A program made the translations under genes and the position numbers. A stretch of 64,000 nucleotides of DNA, from contig NZ_CP080545.1 in the NCBI RefSeq assembly GCF_019550795.1, positions 3,506,001 to 3,570,000 of the forward strand, given 5' to 3'. The stretch comes from Paenibacillus sp. sptzw28 (GTDB lineage: Bacteria > Bacillota > Bacilli > Paenibacillales > Paenibacillaceae). The stretch's first letter is position 1; each line of letters opens with the position of its first letter. The notes beneath the pieces are model-generated. The model was not told where the DNA came from. It saw only the letters and a list, made by a program, of their open reading frames with translations, and made no database searches. Below, piece after piece: positions 62,195 through 64,000 of this stretch.

Positions 62195-62926
62195 TTATTC
62201 GATACCCATCTTTTCGGCTAACTGTCTGAACCCTTGATAAATTTGATAATCGATCTGGATGACCGCTTCCATATCGATTTCTTCCGCTTTTATTTGTTCG
62301 GCCAGCTTCGTCATTTTCTCGTCAAGGAACGAATACATATCAGCGGCGGCCGATTTAATATCGTTTTTCACGTTATCCCAAGACTGAAGGGTTTGGGCTG
62401 CAGTCATTTTCACGCCTTCGGCATCGCCCGCTTCAGCCTTCTGCTTCAAATCTTTGGCAAGCGTCCTTATGTTCTTTACCGATTCTTCCATTGCCTTTTT
62501 ACCGGCATCTGCAGCGGAAGGCGGATTTGGTTCCTTTTTATCCATAATAGAGCCTGTTACGGCAGCATTGGTCTCTTTGTTTTCTACAACGGCTTTATTG
62601 ATTTCTTTTGTTTGCTTGGTCCCTTTCGTGCTTGCGGGTTGTTCTTTTTCTACTTCCTTTGCAGCGGTTTCTTTCGTGTCGGTTACATTAGTAACCGTTG
62701 TTCCTTCGCCCGCTTCTTTTACTTCTTCCGTTCCCTTTGCTTCGGTCACTTGCGCCGACGTTTCTTCGCTCTTCCCTTCTGCTTTCTCACCGTCATTCGC
62801 GCTAGCAGCAGAATCGTCCGTAACTACCGCTCCCTTACTGTCCCCCGAAGCTTTGCTGTTTTCCGATGCGGAGCTGCACCCTGCCAGGATGAATGCAAGT
62901 ACCGTCATAATTACCAATTGCTTCAC
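62195..62926 (-). CDS. Fur-controlled low-complexity lipoprotein, unrecognised
   Basis: 243 residues from GTG 62926 (GAGGAGG upstream). The signal peptide ends AFILAGCSSAS with a lipobox Cys. Residues about 25-140 are a disordered stretch rich in Glu, Lys, Thr, Ala and Ser. The last about 100 form a helical domain (KKAMEESVKNIRTLAKDLKQ, AAADMYSFLDEKMTKLAEQI, YQIYQGFRQLAEKMGIE). Two perfect Fur boxes lie about 70-107 bp upstream. A role in iron acquisition is inferred from these and from the neighbours; I do not recognise the family. Confidence 0.78.
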   Translation of the reverse strand: MKQLVIMTVLAFILAGCSSASENSKASGDSKGAVVTDDSAASANDGEKAEGKSEETSAQVTEAKGTEEVKEAGEGTTVTNVTDTKETAAKEVEKEQPASTKGTKQTKEINKAVVENKETNAAVTGSIMDKKEPNPPSAADAGKKAMEESVKNIRTLAKDLKQKAEAGDAEGVKMTAAQTLQSWDNVKNDIKSAAADMYSFLDEKMTKLAEQIKAEEIDMEAVIQIDYQIYQGFRQLAEKMGIE

Positions 62927-62994
62927 CTTCAAATATCCTCCTCTTCTTGATGAGAAATCCAATATAGCTTTAACAAATCTTATTGTATTAGAAA

Positions 62995-63009
62995 TGATAA
63001 TCATTATCA
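62995..63009. promoter_or_regulatory. Perfect Fur box 1
   Basis: TGATAATCATTATCA is a perfect 7-1-7 inverted repeat. Together with the site 10 bp further it forms a tandem Fur array before the lipoprotein gene. Confidence 0.88.
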
Positions 63010-63018
63010 ATATAAAAA

Positions 63019-63033
63019 TGATAATGATTATCA
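63019..63033. promoter_or_regulatory. Perfect Fur box 2
   Basis: TGATAATGATTATCA is a second perfect 7-1-7 repeat, centre-to-centre 24 bp from box 1. Confidence 0.88.
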
Positions 63034-63169
63034 GATTCATTCACTCTACTCGGAGTTCGGAGGCGAAAATACGAGCGTTTCTTGCGGTATCCTTCCGACA
63101 GGGCGATGCCGCAGAAAAACCGCCCGCAGGCGAGGCGTACGAGCCTGACCTGCGCTGCGGTCGTTCTTG

Positions 63170-64000
63170 TTACGTGATATATACGAACGCTGGGTGTTCG
63201 AGGCTGCTGAAATCATGTGCGGAGATTGACCAGCCGTATGCCCCGGCATAAGGAAATACAATTACATCCCCGGTGCGAAGCCTCATCACATTGTTGCTGC
63301 GCGCCAGAATGTCCCTTGGGCTGTTCATTCGGCCTGCAATTGTTACCGGCAGGTCATTGATCTCCTCCCTGGGAAGGGGGTATAGCCAATCGTCGACCGG
63401 TACGATATAGAACGGGTGCCGGTGCTTCCAAGCTCCCGGGAGCAGAAATTGATGCAGTCCCCCGTGTAAAACTGCAAAATTGGAATTCCGCATTCGCTTG
63501 AGATCCAGCACTTCCGCCGCGTAATAACCGCACGACGCAGCCGTATATCTGCCGCACTCGAACAGGATTTCCGGGCATGACCCTACTTCTGATTCCACAC
63601 CGATTATATTCCGAAGCTGCCTGATAAATGAGTTCCAATCGAAGGGGGCTTCAAGACTCTCGTAATTGATTCCGATGCCTCCTCCGGCATTCACATAGCG
63701 TAAATCCAGACCGAATTCGGTTTGCCACTGTCTCGCGCGACTCATATAATGCCTAATCATGGCAGCATGCTGCAGCGCATCCAATTGATTGGACAGCGAA
63801 TGGAAATGAAAACCGCGCAGCGTAATGCCAGGACAGCCTTGGGCTAGCTCTATCGCCTGAGCAATATCCGCTTCATCGATGCCAAACTGCGAAGGCACCC
63901 CGCACATCTGCAAGGTTCCTGCCGGCAGCGGTCCGCGCAGATTTACCCGCAGCAGAATATCGGCATTCGTGCCTAACCGCTCAGCGATCCAGTTCGTCCT
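63170..64000 (-). CDS. Type III PLP-dependent decarboxylase (siderophore type), 5' end beyond window
   Basis: 277 residues are visible and open to the right edge; the start, with the PLP-Lys region, lies outside. It is a diaminopimelate/ornithine decarboxylase-fold enzyme: GFHFHSLSNQLDALQHA (His contacting PLP), VNAGGGIGINY (Gly-rich phosphate loop), ILFECGRYTAAS (ECGRY, phosphate binding) and GDVIVFPYAGAYGWS (active-site Asp-x-Val and Tyr). Enzymes such as SbnH in staphyloferrin B biosynthesis belong here. Its position beside Fur-controlled siderophore uptake suggests a siderophore biosynthetic cluster to the right. The specific product cannot be stated. Confidence 0.88.
   Translation of the reverse strand, partial: RTNWIAERLGTNADILLRVNLRGPLPAGTLQMCGVPSQFGIDEADIAQAIELAQGCPGITLRGFHFHSLSNQLDALQHAAMIRHYMSRARQWQTEFGLDLRYVNAGGGIGINYESLEAPFDWNSFIRQLRNIIGVESEVGSCPEILFECGRYTAASCGYYAAEVLDLKRMRNSNFAVLHGGLHQFLLPGAWKHRHPFYIVPVDDWLYPLPREEINDLPVTIAGRMNSPRDILARSNNVMRLRTGDVIVFPYAGAYGWSISAHDFSSLEHPAFVYIT

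Noticed and set aside
62234..63251. Plus-strand ORFs opposite the lipoprotein gene
   Set aside because: Phe/Ser-rich translations are the mirror of the E/K/T-rich disordered lipoprotein; one of them even crosses the Fur boxes.

Overview
The window reads as chromosomal DNA of a spore-forming, low-to-mid GC Gram-positive bacterium, most likely Paenibacillus or a close relative. Three things support this. Genes carry strong Bacillota ribosome binding sites and often start with TTG or GTG. A spore-coat operon matches the Bacillus subtilis yraGF-adhB-yraED layout. The rest of the content is typical of Bacilli: LTA synthase, RDD, DUF2512 and DUF2278 proteins, NlpC/P60 hydrolases and YcgR/YcgQ-like proteins. 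I saw no rRNA, tRNA, CRISPR array or intact transposase.

Layout. 0-3 kb: an acyl-AMP ligase cut by the left edge, an AraC regulator and a macrolide-type glycosyltransferase. 3-10 kb: a large orphan protein, an ArsR/MFS pair framed by inverted operator copies, and a VOC/methyltransferase/AlkA operon. 10-18.7 kb: sugar oxidoreductase, regulator and lipid genes, many of them broken. 18.9-21.6 kb: a rhamnogalacturonan-type esterase and a GPH sugar symporter. 22-25 kb: a Ser/Thr kinase beside a PDZ/Lon-type membrane protease. 25-27.5 kb: the yra/adhB spore operon. 29-43 kb: an ABC-2 exporter, two M42 peptidases, a Bcr/CflA pump, YcgR/YcgQ, LtaS and a subtilase. 43.8-47 kb: a plastic accessory stretch with a RidA remnant, an AT-rich collagen-like/beta-propeller surface protein and a MITE-like inverted repeat. 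47-51 kb: Cu/Zn SOD, two divergent NlpC/P60 proteins, a thioredoxin-reductase-like flavoprotein and a hydrolase. 52.4-56.4 kb: a lasso-peptide locus. 58.6-64 kb: a Fur-box-controlled iron-siderophore uptake region, with a siderophore-type PLP decarboxylase cut by the right edge.

The most interesting system is the lasso-peptide locus. A 51-codon precursor gene (54313-54468, minus strand) lies between a lasso cyclase and an ABC exporter. Its leader has the W-x-x-P and LDV features and the Thr(-2) of paeninodin-like precursors. Its predicted 31-residue core has an Ala1-Asp8 ring and a long tail rich in Pro, His and Gly that ends in Ser. No B1 (recognition element) or B2 (leader peptidase) gene is next to it, so maturation probably needs partners encoded elsewhere.

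A second theme is decay. Six genes carry in-frame stops, single-base frameshifts or internal deletions: an aldo/keto reductase, an NAD-dependent epimerase, a diacylglycerol glucosyltransferase, two MFS transporters and a RidA-family gene. The breaks I could inspect are not in homopolymers. At the iron locus, Fur boxes precede a binding protein fused to a stalk domain and an unrecognised low-complexity lipoprotein.
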